DNA of 64,000 nucleotides from Dactylis glomerata (Eukaryota; Streptophyta; Magnoliopsida; Poales; Poaceae), in contig QXEO01002102.1 in assembly GCA_007115705.1 (NCBI GenBank), positions 1,143,904 to 1,207,903 on the forward strand. Direction: 5' to 3'. The notes under the pieces are model-generated. The model ran no database searches. It saw nothing but the letters and a program-made list of their open reading frames with translations, and was not told where the DNA came from. How positions within the stretch are numbered: position 1 is the stretch's first letter; each line of letters starts with the position of its first letter. A program made the translations under genes and the position numbers. Shown in pieces: positions 13,201-25,185 of the stretch.

Positions 13201-13994
13201 GTAGGATCCTCCAAGCCAGAGTAATTCCAGAGCTTGGTGAGGTGGTGCTGCAGGGGTTGAACTCGACGTTGCACAAAGAACGCCATGAGTTGGATACCCG
13301 ACAAAGCTCCTCCTTGGCCTCCTTTCAAAGCCTGAATGCGAGACAGAAGAGGAAGAACTTGTGCTATCTCCGCATCTGAGGGAAGCGCATCCCACGACGC
13401 CAATTTCTTCACTTCCTTGGAGGCTTCGAAAGGGGCTAACCCATATTGGTCTTCAGTGGAGGCTTTGCGATCTTTTATATAGAACCATTTGGTTCTCCAA
13501 CCCTGGACAGATGCGGCAAAGGAAAATTCGAGGTACTGCGCCTCAGGGCGAATAGAGACAACGGCTCTGCCCAATTCAGGCTTTCTAGCCAGAGCAATAT
13601 TGGGGCGAAGCCAAAAGATTGACCTCCAGAGAAGAAAGTGGGGCTCAATGCCCAAGAATGACTCGCAGAGAGTCACGAAACAAGCAATGTGCAGAAGGGA
13701 GTTTGGTGTGAGCTGGTGGAGCTGCACACCGTAGACAAAGAGGAGCCCACGGAGAAACTCGTGGGCAGGAAGAGAAAGGCCGTGGAGGAGGAAAGCAAGA
13801 AACATTACCCAATAGCTGCTTGGGGGCTGCGGGATCCGCTCAGTACTGGGAAACTTGATGGAATCCTGGGCGGAGATGAGGCCGTTCGTCCTGGCCTTCT
13901 CCACCTCCTTCGGCGTGATGGCAGAGCATACCCAGTTGGTGGCGGAGGAGTTCTTGGCCATGGTGTTCTTGGTGGCTAGGTGCTTCATGCGCAT
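10267..13994 (-). CDS. Antisense eight-exon gene with Transposase_28-like ('putative gypsy type transposon') domain
   Basis: Minus-strand exons are 13994-13068, 12972-12677, 12591-12384, 12316-12244, 12161-11928, 11824-11295, 11109-10785 and 10697-10267. Each of the seven introns has GT-AG ends, the phases match at every junction, and the total is 3024 nt (1007 codons plus stop) with no internal stop. Exon 1 holds a domain at about residues 22-130 (starts WVCSAITPKEVEKAR; contains LRGLLFVYGVQLHQLTPNS) that I recognise as PF04195-like. Exon 2 is acidic with a KKRKR basic cluster. Exons 5 and 7 are Ala/Lys-rich coiled coils. Exon 8 has no domain I know. The role is unknown; antisense ORFs are reported in some grass Gypsy elements such as Grande. 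The last join (11295 to 11109) is least certain because the frame could instead stop just past 11295. Confidence 0.8.
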
Positions 13995-15147
13995 CTATCA
14001 CACCGCGCTTGGGGGCTATGCACGAGAGGCGGAGGAAGAGGAGATCGGCAATGGAGGCGGCGGAGGGAACGAGCTGGCAAACAGTAAAATTCCCCACTAC
14101 ACCCATTATATACCTTCTGGGAGAAGGATCGTGGGCTGAGACGTGGTGCAAAGAGCGGAAACGGCAGCCCACTAACGGTCAAAAATCGCGAAAATTACAA
14201 TGCTGCCCATAAAACGGTTCGCACTCATACGGAGTGACGTATTCATTGACGTCATAAAGAAGATGATATAAGAAAGAAAAGGGATGGCGCCGATAACTAC
14301 AAGATTTATAGATAAGATTATATGTGAAGGATTTTCGATTATAGCCTTGGGGGCTACTACTATCAAAGATATTGAATGCAACTCTTTACTGGAGTGGTGG
14401 ACGCGTATTCGATGACAGGATGTTATTAAAGTATCTCGAGTTGAAGTATGATGGACTACACTATATTTTGAGCCTATACTCGAAAAAAGTCTTTTTCGAC
14501 TATAGCCTCGGGGGCTACTCCCATCGGGAGCGCTGAGCGCGCACCCGACGATATTTCTTGGTAAAGCATTGTGCAGGAGTGTTACTCCCATCGGGAGCGA
14601 GTTTTATGGTTGTTGAAACCCGAATATTTTCAGTCAAAATTTGACTGCGACATAAGATTCTCGAGTTTTGTTATCGCAACGCAACTCGAATGCCGTGACT
14701 TGTCACGAAGGTAAGACCCCGGGATCCATCCTGTGTGGCCTGGTATACGCACATGGATGCGCTCTGCTGGTATGTATCCATGTCTACGACGCGAAGAAAA
14801 TCCTGGTGGACGCACTGGGTACCCTGAGAATCACTGGGATTCATTCTTTGTAAGTCCTAAATGCGGCAAAAGAGTGGGTTTGACTGGTATCCCGAATTCA
14901 AGTCCAAGGGGATTGAATTTGAAGTAGGTGACAAGTATCTATTCCGACAGTTAACTGACCTCTTGATCCGTCAGAGTTGTCAGGCTTGTTCATCAAAACC
15001 CCTTGCGATATATTATTATGAAAACAAGTCGATAGACCGAGTCGAAGATTTGAAGATAGGAAGAAGTCAAAGAATTGATCAAGTCGAAGATTTAAAGATT
15101 AGAGATTCAACCCGAATCTGCAATTCTGGTAGAATCTCAGGGGCTAC
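13995..15147 (+). repeat. 3' non-coding tail with repeated polypurine-like GGGGGCTAC motifs
   Basis: The tail before the 3' LTR carries three related motifs: GCCTTGGGGGCTAC at 14344-14357, GCCTCGGGGGCTAC at 14505-14518 and TCTCAGGGGCTAC at 15135-15147. The last abuts the 3' LTR and is the likely polypurine tract. A CCCATCGGGAGCG motif also occurs twice (about 14520 and 14588). No coding sequence is visible; the tail overlaps the antisense gene's promoter region. Confidence 0.65.
14106..14112 (-). promoter_or_regulatory. Candidate TATA box for the antisense gene
   Basis: The minus strand reads GGTATATAATGG, about 112 bp upstream of the ATG at 13994. With a usual 25-35 bp spacing, transcription would start near 14075, giving an 80-nt leader. 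It is supported by position and sequence only. Confidence 0.5.
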
Positions 15148-15483
15148 TGACAAGGGTATAGTTAATAGAGCCCGTTAGTTGAGTACCCCTAAGGCCCGTA
15201 TAGCTAGGCCCAATTGTAATGATAGTCAAATACGAGTTCTTACCGTATGTCGATATTGTAAATCTGTATCGGACCCTACCCGATCCTCGAGACCTGGCCA
15301 TCTATATATAGGGGCCAGGAGGGGACGGTGTGGGGCAGATTGAAAGCAAGCCAGGTTGAACACCCACGTTTACTTTCGATATACTCTTATTTCGACTAAC
15401 CTTTACCTTCGAGTTCATCCGACGCCTTCTTCCCCCGATCCTAAGTCCTTCATCTAGGACATTTGTCGAGTTAACCCTCGTCA
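15148..15483 (+). repeat. 3' LTR of the pol-less Gypsy-like element
   Basis: 336 bp, same length as the 5' LTR, with its own TATATATA at 15303-15310. It is followed by CTAAT, the right target-site copy. Confidence 0.93.
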
Positions 15484-15488
15484 CTAAT

Positions 15489-18338
15489 AGTCTACACATG
15501 CATATTATTAAAAGAAGAGAAACACTACATGCATAGTAAGACTTCATTGGGAATTTTATGAACAAGAGTGACACTTGCCTTAGAAATTTCTGAAGATTGT
15601 ACTTGTCTTAGTCAACACACGTAGCTCTCCGTACAACTATAAGATAGAAAGTAACACAACATAAGCACCATTCAAGACAACATAATCAAACAAGACAACA
15701 AAAGTGTTTATTTGTTTTAGCTTAGTCTTGATTTGTCTTAGTGATATATGGACAAAAGGTTGTGGCATGAAGTTGGCTTGATATGGATGGAGAGAATGAC
15801 TAAGTCAAGGACTTAAAGATTGATGGGGGTTTTCTAAATTGTTAAGGAGTGTCAACACTTAGCAAAATAGCTTAAGGAGATTCTTAGGCTTGGTTTGAGA
15901 AGTTGGATGAATAAATTCTAAGTCATGAGGTTTGCCACTTTCATCATCTTGACTTGGCTCTTGATTTTGATCTTCTTGTTTTTCCTTCATCTCTTGCCTT
16001 CTCTTCAACTTCTTTCTTTCCTTCATCTTCTTGTCTTCTCTTCAACTTCTTCTTCATGGTCTCGATGTGGGAGAACTTTTATGTCATAGTGTTGGATAGG
16101 GTAGTCAAAATACTTAGAAGAATTTGGGTAAGATGGAGTTGATAGTTTTGCACTTGGGCAAGGGTAGAGAGTAGATTTTTCACTAAATCATGGTAGAGTT
16201 GAATGGTCATTAGGACTTAGGTTGTTTCACACCAGTTGGTAAGGTGCCCAATAGAAATTTGGATTGATATTTGCAAAGTGCTCAAATAGCACAACTATAG
16301 CTTTGCAAAAGGATGAACTAGTGGAGTTGACTCTTGGAGAAGTGTGAAAATGTGTGTGAAGTATTCTGGTGGTTTTCTATTATCAAGATAATCAATTTTG
16401 CAAAAGGAATTATGCCTAAGACATTTGTAGAATTAAATCTAGGGAGAAAATACTCAAATCCTCATTTGAATTTGAATACTTGAGAGAAATGGTCCAATTA
16501 ATTTGTGCAGTGGTTCTACTAGATAGAGGATAACAATATGATCCATTTGCAAAAAGAATCATTTGAAAAGGATTTATAGAATTTGAACTATAATAAAAAT
16601 ACTCAAACTCACATATTCAAATTTGAATATTTTGGAATAGTTGGAAAGTCAAATTTTATTTCAGAATTGTGTTCTACACAATTTTAGGAATCCAGAGACA
16701 TATTATTTACAATTTTTGGATCTACAGAACAAAAGATATGATTTTCCAAAGTTTTAAGCTATTTCTGTTTTAAAAACCTAATTCGAATTCTGATTTAACA
16801 GAGGGCTGCCACGTGGTCTGTTCTAATTGGGTCGTACCCCTTCGGGTGGATCAGCGATTTCGGCCATTGGATTAAAGTGCATCTGAGTGGCCTGGATCTG
16901 CCGGTACCGATTCACTTAGTGATCTGTTATTAACCGATGGATCTGGATCTGACGGACGAAGTGGAAAGGGGAGAGAGATCACTGGGAAAGGACGTCGACG
17001 GCGAGGTTGGCGCTCTGGGGTTCGATGCCGAGGTGGTTCCAGCGGTTTCCGAGACCAACGGACGTGACGACGGCATTCAGGAGGAGATGGCGAAGACGAT
17101 AGTGTGTAGAACTTGGACCTTTGCTTCCTGTTACACAGGAGAGAGGCAACTGGAGTTAGCAGCGCGGCGGTGAGGTTTTAGCATTGGCCATTCCCGATGA
17201 TACGGAGAAAGATGATGATCAAGGGGTTTACCGTGGGCATCCGGGGTTCGGGGCGAGTCTGCTGGCGAAGCGAGCGATCTTGAGGAGGTCAGACGCTCCG
17301 GTAATTGCTCGTCAGAGTTGTGCCTGCGATCGGTGAGATCTGGCCGAGGACGTTCTCGTCGATCTGGAGCGCAATAGAAACAATGATCATGTCTGTGAGG
17401 TGAGCAGGGGTTCAGGAAGGTGAATGGTGCAAACGAATAGGATCGGAGTGGTCGGAGCTCACCAGAATCGCCGAGGTCTGCCGACGGTAATGGCGGCGCG
17501 ACGTGCAGGAATCCGAGCAACCTGGCGGCTCTAGGGTTAGGGGAAAAGAGGGGAAGCAGAGAGGGGGTGTCGGGCTTCTTATAGGCGCGGACGTGTGACG
17601 AATCGAGCAACGGATCGATGGAATTGAAGGAGGGGAGGGGATTGCGCTCGGGCTAGCTCATCGGCGAGAAATCCGGTTGGAGGTTAGGGACGACTTGGTG
17701 CTGACGGGTGGGGTCTGCATGTCAGCTAGGGAAAAGAAAGAGGCCGTCCTGGTTCAGGAAATTCCAGGGTGGGCCATGGGCTCGTTTCTGGTTCTGGGCC
17801 GGAACGGTGCCCCTGGCCCTTTTTTATTTTTTTTTCTTTTCATCTTTTTCTTTTCTGCTTTCTTGATTAATTCATAACTTTTTCATTTGTGCTTAAATTT
17901 GATTCAAACCAATTTCTAAAATTTTCTAAAATTCAACATAACATTTTAAAACAGTAAGACATACATTTTTCAAAGATAAACTTTATTTTCTTAAAAACTC
18001 TATGACATGGCCCATGGGGCTTTACTTTCATAATGAAAATGAATAATAGGGTTTCAACATAATATTTTGAAATCGTAGGAATTATTTTGAAATTTATTTT
18101 CAAACACATTGTTAGTAATGCTTACTTTATTTTATATAAATCATTTTGTAAATAATTTCTTTTGCAAAGAAGCTTGCATAGGTCTGATTAGATTCAAAAT
18201 AGTATTTTGAATTCTTATTTTCTGAAATAAGTGCTTCAAGGAATAATAGAAGGTTTGAAATGATTTTTCTAATAAGGCTTTTGAATAAAGCAAAAAAAAA
18301 TTCCTTGTGAAATTTCAATCAATTGAAACATACATGGT
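15489..18338 (-). repeat. Middle piece of the 5203-26896 solo LTR
   Basis: The piece is non-coding. 15489-16800 is AT-rich with no repeat structure I can name. 16800-17800 is GC-rich and holds the minus-strand TATA-like motif at 17578-17584, so it is read as the LTR promoter. 17820-18338 is AT-rich with poly-T tracts. Short ORFs here (for example 16937-17173) have no recognisable domain and are not called. Confidence 0.75.
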
Positions 18339-19998
18339 TGATTGCTATAGATGACGCGGTGATGATGGAATGAATGACCGACCAGTTGGGAAACCCCAAG
18401 AGGAAGGTATGATGAATATAGCTGCAAGTTTTTCCATCAGTAAGAATCCAAGGTTTAATCGAACTAGTAGGAAAAAGCCAATACTCCTGAAGGTGATGCT
18501 TGCTAGCCTAGTGACTTCCAACAAGGGCGCCGTTTATGACACTTGTTAGTGCGTCTTCAACTAGTAGCAATGTTGAACCTGCACACAACACAACCAAATA
18601 CTTTGTTCCCAACTTACGATGAGGTTGTCAATCTCACCGGTTTGCTTGAAACAAAGGGTATGAGTGTATCGAGTGGAAATTGATAGTAATATGCAAGTAA
18701 AGTAAACAGTGCGAGTAAAGTAAACAGGTGATAGCAATATAATGGAAATAGGACCGGGGTCCACAGTTCACTAGTGGTGTCTCTCCATAAGATAAAATAA
18801 CACATGCTGGGTAAGCAAATTACAGTTGGGCAATTGATAGAATAAAGACAACGTGCATATGTCGAGAGGATCACTATGAGATTTACTCTGGGCATTACAA
18901 CAAGATACATAGACCGTCATCCAACTGCATCTATGACTAATAATCCACTTGTGGCAAATCAATCCGAGAACTCCACAAGTATTAAGTTGCGAACAACAGA
19001 TAACTGCATTAAGCAAAGTGTGTAATGTAAACAAAGCATATGCCCTTTAGCATATGAATGTTGTTTTCTCCCTAGTGGCAATAGCACATCTACAACCTTA
19101 GAGGTTTCTATCACTCCCCCAGATTAAATAGAGGCATGAACCCAACTATCGAGCATAAATACCCCCTCTTGGAGTCACTAGCAACTACTCGGCCAAGATA
19201 GCTACTAACAACGGAGAGCATGCAAGATCATAAACAACATAGAGATAACATAAGATAATATTCAGCACATCAACTCAATCATAACACCAATATTCACCGG
19301 ATCCCAACAAACACAACATGTAGAATTACATAACGGTGATCTCGATCATGTAAGGCAGCTCACGAGATCTAAACATGAAGCACATGGTGGAGAAAACAAC
19401 CAACTAGCTACTGCTATGGACCCATAGTCCAAGGTAGACTACTCACTCATCATGCCGGAGGCAAGCATCGCGATGAAGAAGACCTCCGGTGGCAAATCCC
19501 CTCTCTGACAGGGTGCCGGGATGAGCTTCTGGACCCTCCCAATCTCGGGTCGACGGCGCCGGCGGATCGCGATGTATTCTGAAAAAGTGATCGGGTATTT
19601 AGGTTTTTCCCATCGGGGGGTCTTTATAGGCGAAGGGGCAGCCCCAGAGGGGGACCAAGGGGCCCTCACCATAGGTGGGCGCGGGCCAGGGGCAGGCCGC
19701 GCCCCTGGTGGTGTGGCTGCCCTGTGGCCCTTCTCCATCTCCTCTTTGGTTCTCTGGAAGCTTCGGTAAATTTCCGGATGTTCGGCTTTTGTTTCGTCCA
19801 ATTCCGAGAATATTTCCTGTGTAACTTTTCTGAAACACAAAAATAGCAGAAAACAGGGAACTGGCACTGTGGCATCTCGTTAATAGGTTAGTTCCAGAAA
19901 ATGCATAAAAATGCCATGAAGTGTAACGAAACACTAAGCAAATGGTGTAAAAACAAGCATGGTGCATCAAAAATTATAGATACGTCAGAGACGTATCA
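18339..19998 (-). repeat. 3' LTR (minus orientation) of the Sabrina-like element
   Basis: Plus-strand ends are TGATTGCTATAG and GACGTATCA. A TATA-like CTATAAA on the minus strand lies near 19622-19630. Very similar to 25186-26846. Confidence 0.9.
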
Positions 19999-22937
19999 GC
20001 ATCCCCAAGCTTAACTCCTGCTCGTCCTCAAGTAGGTAAGTGATAACAAAAGAAATAATTTTTGAGGTGACATGCACCTACACAATCTTGATCATATATG
20101 TAAGCGTTGTGCGCTGGGATCAAAAGAACTTAAAACATGGGCATGAAAGATATAATCTTGATAGAAGAAACTTAGCAACCATGTTATAACATGAAAAAGA
20201 ACACAAACAAAAGATCATGAAAATGAAACAATGAAAGTCAAACGTGTGTTCAAATCATAAGGAAAAACATACAAATGGTTTTCAGCTTTTCCTTCATGAG
20301 AGAGCAAAACATAAATGCATAGGACACCTTCAAGTTTAAGAGGGCGACTAGATACAAGTAATTTAAGAACAAGTGAAACCAACATCATGAATCAATCAAT
20401 GAAAACTTTGGGACAATGCACATTATACTCAGAGTGACAACTATGCTCTCTTAGACGGTGCATAAAGATAGAAGGTGGTGACTCAACATAAAAAGTAAAA
20501 GAAAGGCCCTTCGCGGAGGGAAGCAGTGATTGCAAGTTTTATAAACCTTCAAAAATTATGGTACTTACTAGCTTTGAGCTCTCATTGCCCCCATCATAGG
20601 CATCTTGAATGGTTAAAGTTAATGCGAATACACTTATGATGCATATGCTTGACAAATCATCAGTTGAAAACCTCGTGTCCCGTGAAGTACGAATACCCAA
20701 ACCTCATGCTACTTTACTTAGAGTCCCAAGCAAGCTCTTGTCATTGTAAGTATACACGTATCATCGAGAACCGCCAACGGGGTACCTCCGTGCCCGATGA
20801 CATGGAACAAGCCCATATCAAAATGACAAGACAAACAGACAATGAACACCTCAGCATCTCTTTTATTTACCATTGGTATAGCTTTTTATTATGAGATGCG
20901 TCGTCAAATGTTCACTATGGGCATGCTATAAATTTCCACCATGAATTATGCATGGCTTAGATTAGCGGGCCAGGCGTTTCTCTAACACGTATAGAAACTC
21001 CATGATCCCGCAAGATTCCCAACTCATTTCACATCGCGAGTATCCATAAACAAAAGATCACGATATCAACTCAAATGAAAGATAGTGCAATGTTGAAAGC
21101 TTGCCCCATGACGGCATGGCTGGGCTAATTTCCAACTTACAACTTGCAAGCATAACAACTCAACATAAGAGAGCCACAATGTCAAAATTTTAAAACGAGA
21201 AAAGTAAAGTGTGCCATCAGGTTCATGAGAGCTTTACTGACCAATTTTCGCATAACACCAAAAAGAGTTTAATTTGAAGGATTGATAAAAGCAAGTCAAA
21301 TGTACTTTGGAGTAGCAAATTGCTAATAGGTATGTATGGTGGACACTTTTGGAACAACTTGGTTTTTAGGAGTTGGATGCACGAGTAGAGCTCATACTCA
21401 GTACAAAATGAGGGCTAGCAAAAGACTGGGAGCGACCAACTAAGAGAGCAATAACGGCCATAATCATGCATAGCGACAAAGCAACATTAAAAGAAGCATA
21501 AGATGGCATCAAAAGTCAAAAACTAAATAATCATAGAGGATTATGGCGACTTTGTATGAGTCTAACATGTGTGAGCATGTGCCAAGTCAACCCAAATAAA
21601 TCATCAAAGGAGAAAACCAAAATAATTCTTCCAAATAATTAAAACAATGCATGATTTTTTCAAAGGCTCATTAAGCAATCTCAGTCATTTGAGACAAGTC
21701 ATGCTACAGCAAAACCACTAAGCATACTATCAAAAAGACATCAAGCGTGACATACAAAAGCCTAGGCCGCAGTCTACACAAGCTCCTTCTTGTACCACTT
21801 TTTTGCATAAAGCTTTTTCTCTTTTCCAACACCATTCAAACTTTTTTGAAACAACTCTTTTGATGAAAACCAACATGGACTAGAGGTCAAAATACACCTT
21901 GATGCAAAGATATAACAAGATCTGAATAAAAATCAAGGCGAAAAACGAAAACTAAACGCATTTCTAGAAAAAGAGAACACTCGTTGAACGATAAGAGTGA
22001 AAAACGGAGTGTTCTTGGCAAATGAAAAGCAAGGCAACTTCTCCAAAAGGAATTTGTTGGGGTCCAACCATTTATTGCAGCAAACAAAACTAAACAAAAC
22101 TGAAAACTAAAAACAACTGACGCTCCAAGAAAAATGCATAATGCATGAAGCAATAAAAATATAGTATGTTGAAAGGTGACCTGATTTTTGCCGATGAAGA
22201 AGGGGTGCCTCGGGGGCATCCCCAAGCTTTGACCCTTGTACCTCTTGGATATTTCTTGGGGTGATATGGGAATCCCCAAGCTTGAGCTTTTGTCCATTCT
22301 TCAACTCATCTCATCATTCTCCAATCCCTACACTTGAAAACTTCCTTCATACAAAACTAAACACAATTCTATTAGCAACATTAGTGTAAGCATAGCAATA
22401 AATCAACCCTTTTTGCTTCAGGTTTCAACTCAAAACCACCACATATAAAGCATATACTACTGTAGCAACTTCCCCAAAAGTTCCGTGATCAAAAGAACTC
22501 AAAAAGAAAGCGATAAAGCGGCAAATACAAATATTGGCAGAAATCTGTCAAAACAGAACAGCTGACAAAGGTCGAACTTTTAGAGGGTTTACTGTTGCTC
22601 AAATCAAAAAGTGTTCAACTAATGAAAGTTTGGATATAACCTGGGTCATATGCAAAAGAAATCGCAGGTCCAAAAGATATTCTGAGAATTTTCACGAATT
22701 TTTACGGTGCAGCACCGAAATCTGTTTCAGGACATCAACATCCCCAAATCTTACCTCACTCAAATTAGAGGCTTCTCTTGGCACAAAAATGAAATAAAAA
22801 TGATAAGGAGAGTTTATTACAGTAGTAATAACTTCCAAGACTCAAATAAAATAAAAAGTACTGAAAGTAAAAACATTGGGTTATCTCCCAAGGGTGCTTT
22901 TCTTTAACGCCTTTGAGCTAGGCGCAGAAAATGCGAA
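19999..22937 (-). other. Long non-coding 3' region with repeated PPT-like motifs
   Basis: This is 2.9 kb between the protease end and the 3' LTR, where RT, RNase H and integrase would lie in an autonomous relative; no pol motif is visible on either strand. The minus strand carries AAGCTTGGGGATGC next to the LTR (19999-20012), the likely PPT, and two more AAGCTTGGGGAT-type or AAAGCTTGGGGATGC copies near 22272-22284 and 22222-22236. Small ORFs (21887-22297) look incidental. Confidence 0.65.
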
Positions 22938-24999
22938 TCAAGTAATATCAAGTGATGAAGCATCAAGCTCATAATTTGCTCTAAGAATAGAGTCAAAAAT
23001 CAATTTATTTCTCTTTCTAGGGAAGTGTTCCATTCCTTTCTTGAGTGGAAATTGATATTTGATGGTGCCTTCCCTCATATTAATGATGGCACCTACAGTT
23101 CGAAGAAAGGGTCTTCCCAAAATAATAGGACATGAAGCATTGCATTCAACATCCATGACAAGAAAATCAATGGGAACAAGGTTATTGTTAACCATAATAA
23201 GAACATCATTAATCCTTCCCAAAGGTTTCTTCTTAGCAACATCAGCAATAGGAACATCATAATAACACTTTTCAAGCGGTGGTAAATCAAGCATATCATA
23301 AATTTTTCTAGGCATAATAGAAATACTAGCACCTAGATCACATAAATCATGGCAATCAAAACCATTAACATGCATATCAATGATGGGTTCCCAACCATCT
23401 TCTAACTCCTTGGGAATAGAAGCTTTTTGCTTCAACCTTTCATCCCTAATTTTCATGAGAGCATTGGTAATATCCTTAGTAAAAGCAATATTTAAAGAAC
23501 TAGCATTAGGAGTCAAAGCAAGCTTTTGCAAGAACAAAATAACTTCAGATATATTTCAGCCATCAACATCAAAATCATTAAAGGAAATAGAGCTATCATC
23601 TCCTATACTCCGAAAAATTTCAGCACTCTTTTGAGAAAAAGTTTTAGCTGTTTTAGGCTTTTTAACACAAGGAGTGGGAGTTTTCTCTACACCAATCAAA
23701 GTAAGAGGATTGCTAGCATTAGGAATAACATCATTAGAGGTAGTAATGGTACATACCTTCATCTTTCTAGCCATCTCATCTTCTCTTTCCCACCTGGCAT
23801 GCAATTCTGCTAGCATCCTAACATTTTCATCAATTCTAACTTGGATAGAATTAGTAGTGGCAAAAGGATTGTTCTCCTTCACATCATTAGGCAAAACTTT
23901 TAATTTCAAGTTCAACATCATGAGCAAGGCTATCAACTTTAGAAGCAAGAATATCAATTTTGCCTAAGTTTTCCTCAACAGACTTATTAAAAGCAGTTTG
24001 CTTACCGATGGAGTCCTTGAGCATTACCTCAAGCTCGGAGGGCACGGCCCTAGTGTTGTTGGAGGAATTAACATAAGAGTTACCATAACCATTACCATTG
24101 GTAGAAGGATACGGCCTATAATTGTTACTAGCAAAATTGTTCCTATAAGCATTGTTGTTGAAATTATTGTTTCTAATGAAGTTTACATCAACATGCTCTT
24201 CTTGAGCAACCAAAGAGGTCAAAGGGACATTATTAGGATCTACATGAGTCCTATCATTCGAAAGCATAAGCATAATAGCATCAATCTTATCACTCAAGGA
24301 AGAGGTTTCCTCAACAGAATTTACCTTCTTACCTTGTGGAGCTCTCTCGGTGTGCCATTCAGAGTAATTTACCATCATATTGTCGAGAAGCTTAGTTGCG
24401 GCGCCCAAGGTAAGGGACATAAAAGTGCCTCCAGCAGTTGGATCCAGTAGGTTCCTTGAAGAAAAATTCAGTCCTGCATAAAAAGTTTGAACAATCATCC
24501 AAGTAGTCAGTCCATGAGTGGGACAATTCTTTATCATAGATTTCATTCTTTCCCAAGCTTGAGCAACATGTTCACTATCAAACTGGCTAAACTTCATAAT
24601 ATTTCTACGCAAAGCTATAATCTTAGCAGGAGGATAGTATCTACCAATAAAAGCATCCTTACACTTAGCCCATGAATCAATACTATTTTTAGGCAAAGAC
24701 AGTAACCAATCCTTAGCTTTTCCTCTCAAAGAAAAAGGAAACAACTTAAGCTTAATAATATCACTTTCTACATCCTTATATTTCTGCATCTCACATAGCT
24801 CAACAAAATTATTGAGATGAGCTGCAGCATCATCAGTACTAGCACCAGAAAATTGCTCTTTCATAACAAGGTTCAACAAAGCAGGCTTAATCTCATAAAA
24901 ATTTGCAGCAGGAGTAGGTGGCGCAATAGGAGTGCAGATAAAATCACTATTATTAGTGCTAGTAAAATCACACAACTTGGTGTTCTCATGAGTACCCAT
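22938..24999 (-). pseudogene. gag-pro: gag-protease of the Sabrina-like element (one frameshift, one stop)
   Basis: The likely start is the ATG at 24999 (MGTHENT); the open frame further upstream to 25173 is leader and PBS. The gag region has the capsid-type motif GKAKDWLLSLP and FIGRYYPP. The frame shifts near 23890-23910, continues 23957-23556, and meets TGA at 23556-23558. The same frame then continues 23537-22938 with an aspartic-protease region: CDLGASISIMP holds the active-site-like D-x-G-A, and IILGRPFLRT is the second conserved block. The ORF ends at SLDIT with no RT after it. In family terms gag makes particles and the protease matures them. Two lesions make this copy defective, though it is otherwise well preserved. 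Confidence 0.82.
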
Positions 25000-25157
25000 T
25001 CTAGCAAAAGTAAAAGCAGACAAGTAAAAACAACTATAAAGGATACTATTTTTTTTGTGTTTTTGATAAAACGATGCACGTAAAAATAAAGTAAAGCAAA
25101 AATTAAAATAAACTAAAGGATGTGCGTGCGAAACTCCCCTTGAAGAAGTCTTCTTTT

Positions 25158-25175
25158 TCCCCGGCAACGGCACCA
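25158..25175 (-). promoter_or_regulatory. Primer-binding site, tRNA-Asp type
   Basis: The minus strand reads TGGTGCCGTTGCCGGGGA, 10 bp after the 5' LTR. It is one mismatch from the tRNA-Asp-complementary TGGCGCCGTTGCCGGGGA typical of Athila-related elements. Confidence 0.8.
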
Positions 25176-25185
25176 GAAAAAGTCT

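Larger units (their letters stand above)
6448..15483 (+). mobile_element. Non-autonomous Ty3/Gypsy-like LTR retrotransposon lacking pol, with antisense gene
   Basis: The element is 9036 bp with two 336-bp LTRs. Flanking 5-mers are CTAAC (6443-6447) and CTAAT (15484-15488), a duplication with one later change. It has a PBS-like site directly after the 5' LTR, a sense gag-protease frame (6821-9884), a spliced gene on the opposite strand (10267-13994) and a non-coding tail carrying several GGGGGCTAC motifs before the 3' LTR. I see no reverse transcriptase, RNase H or integrase, so mobility would need enzymes in trans. By eye the LTRs differ at 4 of 336 positions. It lies inside the solo LTR 5203-26896. 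Confidence 0.9.

Noticed and set aside
16937..17610. ORFs on both strands in the GC-rich part of the solo LTR
   Set aside because: Same reasoning: LTR promoter zone, no domain, nothing conserved in related LTRs.
18127..18318. Small lysine/phenylalanine-rich minus ORF
   Set aside because: It lies in an AT-rich LTR end; composition alone explains the open frame.
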